Assembly (NCBI GenBank): GCA_035765635.1
Contig: DASTWZ010000010.1
Span: 68,506-132,505, forward strand
DNA from: EW11 sp035765635
Lineage (GTDB): Bacteria > Verrucomicrobiota > Verrucomicrobiia > Opitutales > Opitutaceae
Direction: 5' to 3'
Length of the DNA: 64,000 nt
Part shown: in pieces, positions 26,804-35,492 of the stretch
Position numbering within the stretch: position 1 is the first letter of the stretch
How the letters are laid out: every line of letters starts with the position of its first letter
Program-made: the position numbers and the translations under genes
Notes under the pieces: generated by a model
Databases searched by the model: none
The model's input: the letters and a program-made list of their open reading frames with translations, nothing else
What the model was told of the DNA's origin: nothing

Positions 26804-27589
26804 TTAGATCGTCATCGAGCTGAAGCCGCCATCCACCGCGAGTTCCGTGCCGGTGATGAAGCCTCCGGCTTTTTCGCTGGCGAGGAGCAGCGTCGCGCCG
26901 ATGAGTTCCTGAGCATCGCCGAAGCGCTTCATCGGCGTGTGGCCCATGATCATGTTCACGCGCTCGGGCGTGAGAACCTTGCGATTCTGCTCGGCGGGAA
27001 AGAAACCGGGAGCAATCACGTTGACGCGGATGTTCTGGGGAGCCCACTCGCGCGCCAGGTTCTTCGTGAGATTGTGCACGGCGGCCTTCGACGCGGAATA
27101 GGTGAAAACGCGGGAGAGCGGAATGATGCCGGACATCGAACCGAGATTGATGATCGATCCGCCCTTGCCCTGTTCGACGAGGTACTTTCCAAACACTTGG
27201 CAGCTCAGGAAAATGCCTCGGAAGTTGATGTTGAGAATACGGTCCAACTCCGCGTCCTCGATCTGGAAAAAGGGCGTGGCCGAATTCACGCCGGCGCCAT
27301 TGACCACGATGTCGATGCGCTTCGAGCGCTCCAGCACCGCGTCGCGTAGTTTTTCTATCGATACACGATCGCTGGCGTCCGCCGCGTGAAACCAAGCGCG
27401 GCCGCCGGCCTGCTCGATTTTCGCGATGCGCGCCTGGGCTTTTTCCAGGCTGCGGCCGACCAGCACGACCTCGGCGCCAGCCTGCGCGAGGCCTTCGGCC
27501 ATCGCCCCGCAGAGTTCACCCGTGCCGCCAATGACAATGGCGACGCGATCTTTGAGTCCAAAAAGATTATCGAGAAACGAGGTGCTCAT
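26804..27589 (-). CDS. SDR-family oxidoreductase, probably UxuB-type D-mannonate/fructuronate oxidoreductase
   Basis: A 261-residue classical short-chain dehydrogenase. It has the cofactor motif VIGGTGELCGAMAEGLA (a GxxxGxG variant), NGAG at strand 4, the catalytic Ser in INLGSMSG and the YSASK catalytic Tyr-Lys pair, and a C-terminal AVDGGFSSM. The EVVLVGRSLEKA segment with Arg after strand 2 suggests NADP or mixed use. Bacillus UxuB is an SDR that reduces D-fructuronate to D-mannonate, and placement beside uxaE and uxaC makes this the likely job here. The start codon overlaps the upstream dehydrogenase stop by 4 nt (ATGA). Confidence 0.85.
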   Translation of the reverse strand: MSTSFLDNLFGLKDRVAIVIGGTGELCGAMAEGLAQAGAEVVLVGRSLEKAQARIAKIEQAGGRAWFHAADASDRVSIEKLRDAVLERSKRIDIVVNGAGVNSATPFFQIEDAELDRILNINFRGIFLSCQVFGKYLVEQGKGGSIINLGSMSGIIPLSRVFTYSASKAAVHNLTKNLAREWAPQNIRVNVIAPGFFPAEQNRKVLTPERVNMIMGHTPMKRFGDAQELIGATLLLASEKAGGFITGTELAVDGGFSSMTI

Positions 27590-28686
27590 TTTTTCTCCGT
27601 GAAGATTGGGAAATCAGCAACGCGCCAGGCGGGCTGGCCGCAGGACGACGCGATTTGGTTGAACTCCTCGATCTCCGCATCGGTGAAGAGGAGACCACCG
27701 GCCGCGTCCGACTTCTTGGCGAAGCGCGCCTCCGGCTCGCCAGGCAGCAGACACTTCTCGTTGCCGTGCCCGAGAATGTCGTCGATCACCGCTTTCAAGT
27801 TTTCCGACTGGCTGCGGCCCTTCGCGAAATCTCCGCAAGCCATCGCCTCGGGATGGATCACTTGGAAATAGAACGTCGGCGTATGCTTGTCGCCGTCATC
27901 CGCCCAACGCCCGCGAATCGTCGGCAGCGAACCGCCGATCAAGCCGGAAACCAGTTCGTCGATCAGCGCCATGCCGTAGCCTTTATGCGCGCCAAACGCG
28001 AGGAGCGCGGCGACCTGCGACGGATCGGTGGTAACCTGGCCGTTGGCGTCGACCGCGGCATCGGGCGGGAGCTTCAGACCTTCGCGCTTCAACTGCTGCA
28101 CGCGGCCCATCGCGATCACGGATGTCGCCCAATCGATCACGATGGGAAACCCGATCGCCTTGCTCGTCGGAAATCCCCAGCTGTGCGGATTCGTGCCGAG
28201 CGTCGGGTACTTGCCTCCAAAGGGAACCACTTCGGCCAGGGCCGAGGTGCAATTCGTGTAGCCAATGTAACCCCGCTCCGCGACATCGAGGACGAAACCG
28301 CCGCCCCAGAGATAGTGAAAAGCGTTGTCCACGACGACGGTGCCGCAGCCGTAGGTGTCGGCGAGCTTCGTGGCTTCTTCCATCGCGCGAAAGGCCACGG
28401 ACGGACCAAACTTGCGCTGGGCGTCCCAGCGTTTCACCGCAGGAAAACGATGCGGCAGCTCACGGATCTGCGCCCGCGGAACGCAGCCTTTGCCGCCGCT
28501 TCCGATCAGGTGATCGAGATGCAGCGCTTTCAGCGCATTGTGCGTGCGGATGCCGTGGCGCGCCGCGGAGGCGCAGATGCGCGCGGCATCGCGAGCTTCG
28601 CTTTCGTCGTATCCACGCTTTTGGTACGCGACGGACACGAGACTATCGTGCAGGGCTAGTGGGACAATTCGGAAGGAAACGGACAT
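27586..28686 (-). CDS. Ldh2/malate-lactate dehydrogenase-family oxidoreductase
   Basis: A 366-residue NAD(P)-dependent enzyme of the Ldh2 (YlbC/DlgD/MdlB-like) family, distinct from Rossmann-fold lactate dehydrogenases. Family motifs include GIRTHNALKALHLDHLIGSGG, the central LADTYGCGTVVVDNAFHYLWGG, GTNPHSWGFPT, IDWATSVIAMGRVQ and a C-terminal LLAFGAHKGYGMALIDELVSG. The start MSVSFRIVPLAL at 28686 gives the usual length. It is the first gene of the uronate operon and coupled to the SDR gene. Related enzymes reduce 2-keto acids such as 2,3-diketogulonate, so a side branch of uronate breakdown is plausible; the substrate is not certain. Confidence 0.88.
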   Translation of the reverse strand: MSVSFRIVPLALHDSLVSVAYQKRGYDESEARDAARICASAARHGIRTHNALKALHLDHLIGSGGKGCVPRAQIRELPHRFPAVKRWDAQRKFGPSVAFRAMEEATKLADTYGCGTVVVDNAFHYLWGGGFVLDVAERGYIGYTNCTSALAEVVPFGGKYPTLGTNPHSWGFPTSKAIGFPIVIDWATSVIAMGRVQQLKREGLKLPPDAAVDANGQVTTDPSQVAALLAFGAHKGYGMALIDELVSGLIGGSLPTIRGRWADDGDKHTPTFYFQVIHPEAMACGDFAKGRSQSENLKAVIDDILGHGNEKCLLPGEPEARFAKKSDAAGGLLFTDAEIEEFNQIASSCGQPAWRVADFPIFTEKK

Positions 28687-28768
28687 AAGGGAAAGCTGAT
28701 CTTGGGAAACCAGAAGCCACGGGCAAACACGCGACTGACGGATCAGAGGTGGCGCGGAGTATAGAGAA

Positions 28769-30010
28769 TTGACCGGATGGCTGCTTTGCGTTTCACGCAT
28801 ATCGTTTAACATTTTGCGCAAAACCCCTCCACGCCTTCGCCCGCCGCTTCGCATTGCGGCCTTCCTCCCGCTCGAGACGGAACACGGCCGCTCCATCCTG
28901 CGCGGCATCGCCCGATATTACCGCTCGCGCGCCGAGGTCACGGTCCTGAAATTCGCCCAGACCTCCGGCTACAATGCGGCCAAGCTCAAGCGCCTCCGCG
29001 TCCACGCCATCATCGCGAAAGTCGCCACGAGCCGCGACGAGCGCTGCCTCGCCTCCCTGCGCCTTCCAGTGGTCAACATTTCCGGAGAAATGGCGACCAC
29101 CCGGGTGCCCATGATCAACAGCGACGACGAGAGCGTCGGCCGGATGGCGCTGCACCATTTCCATCGCCGCGGGTATCGGAACTTCGGATACGCGGGCAGC
29201 CCGACCCATCATGGCTCACAACAGCGGTTAAACGCGTTTCGCGAGGAGGCGCGGAAATCCGCGGAGCCGGGCAGCGACTCAACCGTCTCGGCGCATTTCC
29301 TGCCGTTAGGCGACCAGACCGCGCCATATCCCGAGCGTGTGCGGCAGAAGCTGACGGACTGGGTCCGCCAACTGCCCTGCCCCGCCGGAGTCTTCACGTT
29401 CACCGATCGCGTCGCGCTCGAAGTCGAAGACGCCTGTCGCACCTTGGGCCGGCGCATTCCGCAGGACATCGCGATCCTGGGCGTCGGAAACGATCTCACC
29501 CGCATCGAGTTCGCCCATGTCGAACTCTCCAGCATCCAATTGAATGCCGACTCGATCGGCTGGTTGGCGGCCGAACGCGTCGACCGGCTGTTGCGCGGCG
29601 AACGTGTCGCCACCGCCACGACCCTGGTGCCGCCAATGAAAATCATCACGCGGCGGTCGACCGATGCGTATGCGGTCGCGGACGAAGCCGTGGGTATCGC
29701 GCTCGATCACATTCGCGAAAACGTGGGCAATGCGATTTATGTCGACGAGATTGCGCGTGCCGCGGGAGTTTCCCGCCGAGGACTGGAGATGCGTTTTCGG
29801 CAATCGCTCGGGCTGAGCATTTATCAAGAGGTGCAACGGCAACAACTCGAGCTTGCGGCTGATTTATTGACCCAGCCCGAGCTGCCCATTGGCGAGATTG
29901 CGTTTCGCACGGGGTTTTCGAGCAACGCCAGCTTCACTCGGGCCTTTCGTCGTCATCATGGGAAATCCCCCTCCGCGTTTCGCGAGGGTCGGGCGAGAAT
30001 CGGGCGTTAG
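28769..30010 (+). CDS. XylR-type regulator: LacI-like sensor fused to AraC-type DNA-binding domain
   Basis: A 413-residue regulator divergent from the uronate operon. Residues about 30-290 are a periplasmic-binding-like sensor (LRIAAFLPLETEHGRSILRG, DDESVGRMALHHFHRRGYRNF, FTDRVALEVEDACRTLGRRI, HVELSSIQLNADSIGWLAAERV). The last about 110 residues are two AraC-type helix-turn-helices (IYVDEIARAAGVSRRGLEMRF and PIGEIAFRTGFSSNASFTRAF). No ATG is available near the front; I use the TTG at 28769, which has GGAG nine bases upstream. A second TTG at 28814 is possible but lacks such a site. It probably activates the galacturonate genes in response to a pathway sugar acid. Confidence 0.88.
   Translation: MTGWLLCVSRISFNILRKTPPRLRPPLRIAAFLPLETEHGRSILRGIARYYRSRAEVTVLKFAQTSGYNAAKLKRLRVHAIIAKVATSRDERCLASLRLPVVNISGEMATTRVPMINSDDESVGRMALHHFHRRGYRNFGYAGSPTHHGSQQRLNAFREEARKSAEPGSDSTVSAHFLPLGDQTAPYPERVRQKLTDWVRQLPCPAGVFTFTDRVALEVEDACRTLGRRIPQDIAILGVGNDLTRIEFAHVELSSIQLNADSIGWLAAERVDRLLRGERVATATTLVPPMKIITRRSTDAYAVADEAVGIALDHIRENVGNAIYVDEIARAAGVSRRGLEMRFRQSLGLSIYQEVQRQQLELAADLLTQPELPIGEIAFRTGFSSNASFTRAFRRHHGKSPSAFREGRARIGR
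28812..28823. promoter_or_regulatory. Perfect palindrome near the regulator 5' end
   Basis: TTTTGCGCAAAA is a 12-bp perfect palindrome about 125 bp from the start of the uronate operon and inside the first codons of the regulator gene. It may be a binding site, but this is a guess from position only. Confidence 0.35.
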
Positions 30011-30103
30011 AGAGCTGTCTGAGCCGTTACCCCCGGCCGCCCTGGGCTGTTTCCTCTTAAGAATTGGGAGAGATGGCCGATGTGATGCGAAAGCCATTAT
30101 CCC

Positions 30104-30772
30104 ATGATTCCTGTTCACTCCCGTCGTTCCCTCCGCAAACGCGGAGGCTTCAGCCTCGTCGAAATGATCGGCGTGCTCGCGATCATCGCGATCCTGGCCG
30201 TCATCATCGTCCCGAAAGTCTTTGCCACCATCGCTTCGTCCCGCGTGACGAACACGGTCGGCTCCATCAATTCCGCGAAGTCTGCGATTTCGGATTTCGC
30301 CGGCAAATACGGCACGGTTCCGACCACGGGAAACAATTCCCGCATCGACGATCTTCTTATAAACACGGGCATTCTCGACGGACGTTTCGTCGTGAAACTG
30401 GGCAATCAGCCGCAGAATCCTCCGCTGGCCGGCGCCGCGTGGACGCGCAATGCCGCCACGGGCGTTTGGACCAGCACCGGCGGCGTTTCCCAGACCGGGC
30501 AATCACGAATCATTTCAGTGACGAGCAGCACCGCGGTGCCCGGAACAAATGGAGCCAACTACAAACTCGATGGCACAACCGATCTCCCCACTGGTTCCCG
30601 CGTGGTCTCCGCAGTCATTGTCGGCACGACTCCCGCAGAAGCGCGTGAGCTGAGCCTTCGCATCGATGGCGACTCACTCACGCCGGCCACCGCTGGCATA
30701 GCCGACACGCAGGGCAAAGTCGCCTATACCGCGGCTGGCACAACGGTCTACATCTACCTCGCGCACCAGTAA
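30104..30772 (+). CDS. Type IV pilin / type II pseudopilin-like protein
   Basis: A 222-residue prepilin with a 15-residue basic leader, the cleavage and methylation site GG/FSLVE (Glu at +5) and a hydrophobic N-terminal helix (MIGVLAIIAILAVIIVPKVF). The C-terminal head is Ser/Thr/Gly-rich and predicted beta; its early part (SAKSAISDFAGKYGTVPTTG) resembles the same region of the large pilin at 33735. It opens the pilus/secretion gene cluster, 64 bp before the assembly ATPase, and is probably a filament subunit. No cysteine pair or calcium site is evident, so major versus minor status is unclear. Confidence 0.85.
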   Translation: MIPVHSRRSLRKRGGFSLVEMIGVLAIIAILAVIIVPKVFATIASSRVTNTVGSINSAKSAISDFAGKYGTVPTTGNNSRIDDLLINTGILDGRFVVKLGNQPQNPPLAGAAWTRNAATGVWTSTGGVSQTGQSRIISVTSSTAVPGTNGANYKLDGTTDLPTGSRVVSAVIVGTTPAEARELSLRIDGDSLTPATAGIADTQGKVAYTAAGTTVYIYLAHQ

Positions 30773-30836
30773 ACCGGGCGCCCAGCACTCTCTTTTCCCA
30801 GCGGGCGTCGGGCCAAAGCTCGCGCCCGCTCTTTTT

Positions 30837-32510
30837 ATGTCCCTTCCGACCCCAGCCGCCCCTCCGAAACGCCTCGGCGATCGGTTGCTCGAGGCGGGTC
30901 TGATCACCCCGCATCAGCTTGAGCTCGCGCTGCGCGAACAAAAGCGCACCGGCAAGCTGATCGGCGCCGTCCTGCAACAGCTCGGCTTCGTCAGCGAGCA
31001 GGACATCTCCAGCTTTCTCGCGCAGGACGCGCAGACCCCGACGGTCAATGTCCTCAAGCTCGACATCGAATCCGAGGTCGTCGCGCTCATCCCCTACGAG
31101 TTCTGCAAGCAGGCCCTCCTCATCCCATGTAAGCGGGAAACGGATACACTGACGCTCGTGATGGCCGACCCGTTCGACGTGGTCGCGATCGACCGCGTCG
31201 AGCAACTCACGCGTCTGAAGGTCGAAGTCCTGACCGCGCCGAAGCCGGACATTCTCGAAAAACTTTCCTCGGTCAACGACCGCGAGGGAACACTCGACCA
31301 AACGATCGACGAGCTGATGAAAATCAGCGGTCGCAAGGGCGACGACAACACCGCGCCGATGATTCGCGCGGTGGAGCAGATCATCGCGGCCGCGGTGAGG
31401 AAGTCTGCCAGCGACATTCATTTCGAGCCCGACGAAAAGTCTCTCCGCATCCGCATGCGCCACGACGGAATGCTGCAGTCGTTCCTGCTCATACCGAAGG
31501 ACCTTCAAGACGCGTTCATCGCGCGCCTGAAGGTCATGGCCAATCTCGATGTATCCGAAACCCGACTACCGCAGGACGGCCGCTTCAGCTTCACGCTCGG
31601 ACGCCGCGAGCTGAACATCCGCGTTTCCTGCCTGCCGACGAACTTCGGCGAGAGCGTCGTGCTCCGCGTTCTCGATAGCGGCAATCTGTTGCTGAATCTC
31701 CAATCGCTCGGCGTCCGCAAGGAAGACGAAATCGCCCTGGCCAACGCAGTCACACGCCCGCATGGCGTGATCCTCGTCACCGGCCCGACCGGTAGTGGAA
31801 AAACCACTACACTGTACACGGCCTTGAACACGGTGAATCGTCTCGAGCGCGCCGTTTTCACGCTGGAGGATCCGATCGAATATCGCCTGCCGCATATCCG
31901 GCAGACCCAGGTCAGCGAAAAGATCGGCCTCACCTTCAGCGCCGGGCTGCGTACGCTGCTGCGCCAGGACCCGGATGTCATTCTCGTCGGCGAAACGCGC
32001 GACCGCGAAACCGCCCAGCTCATGGTGCGCGCGGCGCTGACCGGTCACTTGGTTTTCAGTTCGCTGCATACGAACGATTCTTTCAGCGCCGTGCCGCGCC
32101 TGATCGATCTCGGCGTCGAACCATTTTTGCTGCCCGCGACGCTGCACATGATCATCGCGCAGCGCCTCGTGCGAAAGCTTTGTCCAGCCTGCAAGAAACC
32201 CGTCCCGAAACCGCGCGACGTTTTGCGAACCTTCAACGTCTCTGCGCCCGTCGACCGAGAACCCGCGCTCTGGCAGGCCTGCGGCTGCCCCGAATGCCGT
32301 CAGCAAGGCTACCGCGGCCGCATCGCGATCTTCGAAGTTCTCGTGCTGGACGAAGACTATTTCCCCGTTCTCGAAAGCGTGAACGTGGAAAAGCTGAAGG
32401 ACGTCGCCCGCGCAAAACACATGCCGATGCTGTTCGATGACGGCATGCGCCGCGCGTTTCAGGGAGAGACGACGATCGAGGAAGTGTTCCGCGTTGCCTT
32501 CGCGACCTAA
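30837..32510 (+). CDS. PilB/GspE-family assembly ATPase
   Basis: A 557-residue cytoplasmic ATPase that powers pilus or pseudopilus assembly. An N-terminal GspE/MshE-type domain (RLGDRLLEAGLITPHQLELAL, LGFVSEQDISSFLA) precedes the core with SDIHFEPDEKSLRIRMRHDG, Walker A GPTGSGKTT near residue 316, the Asp box TLEDPIEYRLP, Walker B RQDPDVILVGETRD, and the His box GHLVFSSLHTND. A zinc-binding cysteine set lies at C449, C452, C484 and C487. This is the extension-type ATPase; no PilT-type retraction ATPase is found in the window. Confidence 0.95.
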   Translation: MSLPTPAAPPKRLGDRLLEAGLITPHQLELALREQKRTGKLIGAVLQQLGFVSEQDISSFLAQDAQTPTVNVLKLDIESEVVALIPYEFCKQALLIPCKRETDTLTLVMADPFDVVAIDRVEQLTRLKVEVLTAPKPDILEKLSSVNDREGTLDQTIDELMKISGRKGDDNTAPMIRAVEQIIAAAVRKSASDIHFEPDEKSLRIRMRHDGMLQSFLLIPKDLQDAFIARLKVMANLDVSETRLPQDGRFSFTLGRRELNIRVSCLPTNFGESVVLRVLDSGNLLLNLQSLGVRKEDEIALANAVTRPHGVILVTGPTGSGKTTTLYTALNTVNRLERAVFTLEDPIEYRLPHIRQTQVSEKIGLTFSAGLRTLLRQDPDVILVGETRDRETAQLMVRAALTGHLVFSSLHTNDSFSAVPRLIDLGVEPFLLPATLHMIIAQRLVRKLCPACKKPVPKPRDVLRTFNVSAPVDREPALWQACGCPECRQQGYRGRIAIFEVLVLDEDYFPVLESVNVEKLKDVARAKHMPMLFDDGMRRAFQGETTIEEVFRVAFAT

Positions 32511-32526
32511 CGCCGCGTTCTGAGCC

Positions 32527-33738
32527 ATGAGCCTGTATCACTATCGCGCCTACAACGCCTCCGGCGAGACGATCACCGGCGTGCTCGAAGCGGATAGCGT
32601 GCTGACGGTCGACTCGCGGCTGCGCGCGACCGGTCAATGGCTCATCGAGGCGAAGGAGAGCAGCGAGGCTGCGTCGACGATTTCGTCCGATGGCGTGAAT
32701 CGCATCAAACTGCAGCGCCGTGAGCTCATCGATTTTTTTGTGCAGATGTCGCTCCTGCTGAAAGCCGGCATCACCTTACCGGCGGCGCTGAACCGGCTCG
32801 CGGAAGACACGGCCGGATCTCGCATGGGCGAGGTTGCGCGCCAACTCTGCGATCAGGTCGCAGTGGGCGTGCCGCTGAATCAGGCGATGATGCGCTTTCC
32901 CCGGGTGTTTTCGCGCCAGATCACCGCGATGATCGAAGCCGGAGAAGTCAGCGGAAAGATGTCCGAAGTTTTCGAGAGTCTGAGCAAGTATTACGACTGG
33001 CTCGAGCAGCTCTCGAGCGACATTCGGCAGGCGTTGATTTATCCGTTGATGGTTTTGACTGCGGCGACCGCGTTCGTACTGCTGCTCTTTACCTTTGTGG
33101 TGCCGAAATTCGTCGGGCTGTTGCTCGAGTTGAATTTGAAAGTGCCGCTGCTGACGCGGGTGGTGATGAGTGTCAGCCAGACCTTGATCAAGGGTTGGCC
33201 CGTGATCGCGGCCGTTGTAGTGCTCACGCCGATACTCTTTCGCGTGCTGATGAAGAATCCGGTGTTCGCGCGCGGATTCGATCGAATGCTGATGCGGCTG
33301 CCGATTTTCGGGAGCTTGGTGGCGATGTTCGCGTTGTCGCGCTTCGCGCACAATCTGGCGATGCTCTATCGCTCGGGCATCACGCTGGTGCGCGGCCTGG
33401 AGATTTGCCGGGAGCTCGTGGGCAATCGCGCGATCGCCGAGGCGGTGGACGAAGTTCGCCACGGCGTGCTCGAGGGCACGCCGATGCACAAGAGCCTTTC
33501 CCAGCACGATGTTTTCCCGCGCACGCTCGTCACGATGATCGCTACCGGCGAGACGTCGGGCAGTCTCGATTTCGCCCTCGATAGCGTCGCGGATTATTAC
33601 AACAAAATCATCCCGCGTCGGATCAAGATCGTGTTCTCGATCTTCGATCCAGTGATGATGGTTTCGCTCATCGCGGTGGTCGGCGTGGTGGCGTTGTCGG
33701 TGGTGTTGCCAATTTTGCAGCTTTGGGACGCGAAATGA
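32527..33738 (+). CDS. PilC/GspF-family inner-membrane platform protein
   Basis: A 403-residue polytopic protein on which the assembly ATPase acts. It has the short N-terminal domain (MSLYHYRAYNASGETITGVLEA) followed by two copies of the GspF domain: FFVQMSLLLKAGITLPAALNRLA and a later RFAHNLAMLYRSGITLVRGLEI, each followed by EAGEVSGKMSEVFESLSKYYD or ATGETSGSLDFALDSVADYYN. Three long hydrophobic helices are visible, the last near the C-terminus (MMVSLIAVVGVVALSVVLPIL). The stop overlaps the ATG of the following giant pilin frame as ATGA. Confidence 0.95.
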   Translation: MSLYHYRAYNASGETITGVLEADSVLTVDSRLRATGQWLIEAKESSEAASTISSDGVNRIKLQRRELIDFFVQMSLLLKAGITLPAALNRLAEDTAGSRMGEVARQLCDQVAVGVPLNQAMMRFPRVFSRQITAMIEAGEVSGKMSEVFESLSKYYDWLEQLSSDIRQALIYPLMVLTAATAFVLLLFTFVVPKFVGLLLELNLKVPLLTRVVMSVSQTLIKGWPVIAAVVVLTPILFRVLMKNPVFARGFDRMLMRLPIFGSLVAMFALSRFAHNLAMLYRSGITLVRGLEICRELVGNRAIAEAVDEVRHGVLEGTPMHKSLSQHDVFPRTLVTMIATGETSGSLDFALDSVADYYNKIIPRRIKIVFSIFDPVMMVSLIAVVGVVALSVVLPILQLWDAK

Positions 33739-35492
33739 AAACGCAGGATTCAGCCGCAAATATTTCGTCAGAGGTCATTTCGTCGGAGGTCGGCTCGCGG
33801 GATTTTGAAGATATTTTTGGCCGCAAAAAGGCGCAAAGAAGCGCAAAGAGGATTGTTTCCGAGAGGAATGTTTCCGGAGAGATTTCCGGCGACATTATTT
33901 CCGAGGAGAGTGTCTCCGAGGAGGTGATTTTTGAGGAGATTGTTTCCAAAAAGGTCGTTTCCGGGAAGGTCATTTCCGAGGAAGGGCGAGACCTCTGGGC
34001 GAGCCGTTATCGGAAACGTGTGTTCCTTGACGACATGTACGAAACACGGCTCCGAGGTAGGGCGAGGCGTCCCAGCCGAGCCGTTGCTTATTCTAACGTT
34101 TGTGATGAGCCACGCAAAACGCGGCTCGCCAGGGACGGCTCGCCCTACCTCGGAGCGTTGACCGTTTCTGGACCGAGTCGGACGCGGCTCGCCCGGAGGT
34201 CTCGCCCTACCCTCGGAGGCCGACAGCGTTTTCGTGGCTTCACCCTTCTCGAGATGATCGGTGTGCTGGCAATCATGTCGATCCTGGCGGCGGTCATCAT
34301 CCCGAACGTGCTGAAGTCGATCGATGCTGCTGCAGTGAAGGCGGAGATTCAGACGACTCAGAATCTCGCAGAGGCTCTCAAATCGTATTGGAGAACGAAC
34401 GGTACCATCCCAACGACTGCCATTCCGCCCGCGACGATCAATTGGGGAACCCAACTTGCTGGCGCGGCTGGACTTTCGCCCCACGAAGTCGTCACGACTC
34501 AATGGGGGTCAATGCGCACATACGTCGTTGATCCGGCGTCAGGGTCTTCGCCGCGCATCATGATTATTTCGAGTATGCGTACGGGGTTAGCCGTACCTAC
34601 CCAAATCAGCCTAAATAACGCGGCGAGATTTGCTGATGTTTGGGATACGTCCGACGGCGTTATCCCATCTGGCGCCAGTGCGACCTTATGGACGTCGTGG
34701 TCAACCGTGACAGCTCCCTTCTTGATAGTTCAGCGGGTCAAATTGGACACCGTAGTCACGGATTACGTAACTTCAGAAGCTTCAATCATGAGTAGTTTGG
34801 GAGACGCTGTGAAACAGTATCTCCGAGTGAACGGACAGTTACCCACGACGACCATTCCGCCTGCGTCCATCAACTGGACAACGCAGCTTGCCAATTTCAC
34901 TCAGTTCTCGCCGAACGACGTTTTACTTACGAAGCGCGGCTTGAAACGCGTCTATGTTATTGAGCCCTACACTTGGCCGGCAAAACCGATGCGCGCGATG
35001 CTTCTTTCGAGCATGAGCCCAGGGCGCGATGTGCCCACCGCTGCTTCCATCAATTCAAATGGAAACTATTTTAACGATATTTGGCAGACGCAGAATGGGG
35101 TAATTCCAAACGGTTCGAGCGCGATTTTATGGACCGCCTGGTCAGCGTCCACCGCGCCATTTCTGACAATCCAGCGTATCAATCTTTCGGATATATATAC
35201 CACAGATCTACAGGCACTGACCATCGCGCTGAACAACCGCACGAGCACGACGATCGGGTATCGCTTTACTGAATACACAACCGGCATCGTGACGTTGGGA
35301 ACTGTTTCGCCGACCGCAACCACACCCGCCGTTCCGACTGCCCACCCGAAAGACAAACTCGAGCTTTACCGCGACAGTGCACGGGCACAGCTCGACTACA
35401 CCTACATTTTTTCCTCCGGGGTCTCGAACGCGCGGACATTCGATTTCGAAGACACCACTCCGCCGTCAACGCCCCGATGGTACGCCAAATGA
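33735..35492 (+). CDS. Giant prepilin with repeat-derived leader and duplicated head domain
   Basis: The frame opens with an ATG overlapping the platform gene stop (ATGA) and encodes 585 residues. A normal prepilin site, RFRG/FTLLE, appears only after 168 residues (G168, +5 Glu at 173), followed by the hydrophobic helix MIGVLAIMSILAAVIIPNVL. The preceding 500 bp consist of dispersed repeat sequence: a GCAAAGAGGAT unit, a 15-bp tandem array encoding SEEVI-like pentapeptides, and REP elements. A TTG at 34158 would give a 27-residue leader instead. The head is an internal tandem duplication: residues about 205-338 and 349-485 align, sharing NG-PTT-IPPA-INW-TQLA, GVIP-G-SA-LWT-WS and TAPFL-VQR/IQR. 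Later parts look less GC-rich than the neighbours. Confidence 0.8.
   Translation: MKTQDSAANISSEVISSEVGSRDFEDIFGRKKAQRSAKRIVSERNVSGEISGDIISEESVSEEVIFEEIVSKKVVSGKVISEEGRDLWASRYRKRVFLDDMYETRLRGRARRPSRAVAYSNVCDEPRKTRLARDGSPYLGALTVSGPSRTRLARRSRPTLGGRQRFRGFTLLEMIGVLAIMSILAAVIIPNVLKSIDAAAVKAEIQTTQNLAEALKSYWRTNGTIPTTAIPPATINWGTQLAGAAGLSPHEVVTTQWGSMRTYVVDPASGSSPRIMIISSMRTGLAVPTQISLNNAARFADVWDTSDGVIPSGASATLWTSWSTVTAPFLIVQRVKLDTVVTDYVTSEASIMSSLGDAVKQYLRVNGQLPTTTIPPASINWTTQLANFTQFSPNDVLLTKRGLKRVYVIEPYTWPAKPMRAMLLSSMSPGRDVPTAASINSNGNYFNDIWQTQNGVIPNGSSAILWTAWSASTAPFLTIQRINLSDIYTTDLQALTIALNNRTSTTIGYRFTEYTTGIVTLGTVSPTATTPAVPTAHPKDKLELYRDSARAQLDYTYIFSSGVSNARTFDFEDTTPPSTPRWYAK
33815..33854. repeat. Dispersed GCAAAGAGGAT repeat, third copy
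   Basis: A unit closely matching those at 6584-6622 and (inverted) 6754-6791, here lying inside the open frame of the giant pilin, where it encodes FGRKKAQRSAKRI-like residues. Confidence 0.8.
33857..33981. repeat. Degenerate 15-bp tandem repeats
   Basis: At least eight diverged units with a 15-bp period, of the type CCGAGGAGGTGATTT, encoding pentapeptides such as SEESV, SEEVI, FEEIV, SKKVV and SGKVI in the giant pilin frame. Two further similar units lie at about 33765-33800. Confidence 0.8.
34056..34149. repeat. REP-like palindromic element, copy C, with a partial copy following
   Basis: A 94-bp copy of the element also found at 9202 and 15391, bounded by GGTAGGGCGA and TCGCCCTACC. A partial right-hand copy follows at 34182-34211. 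Both lie in the open frame ahead of the prepilin cleavage site. Confidence 0.85.

Noticed and set aside
26790..27395. Upstream 202-codon extension of the uxaE frame
   Set aside because: It lies within the SDR gene in another frame and carries no family similarity; uxaE starts at MRPINQF.
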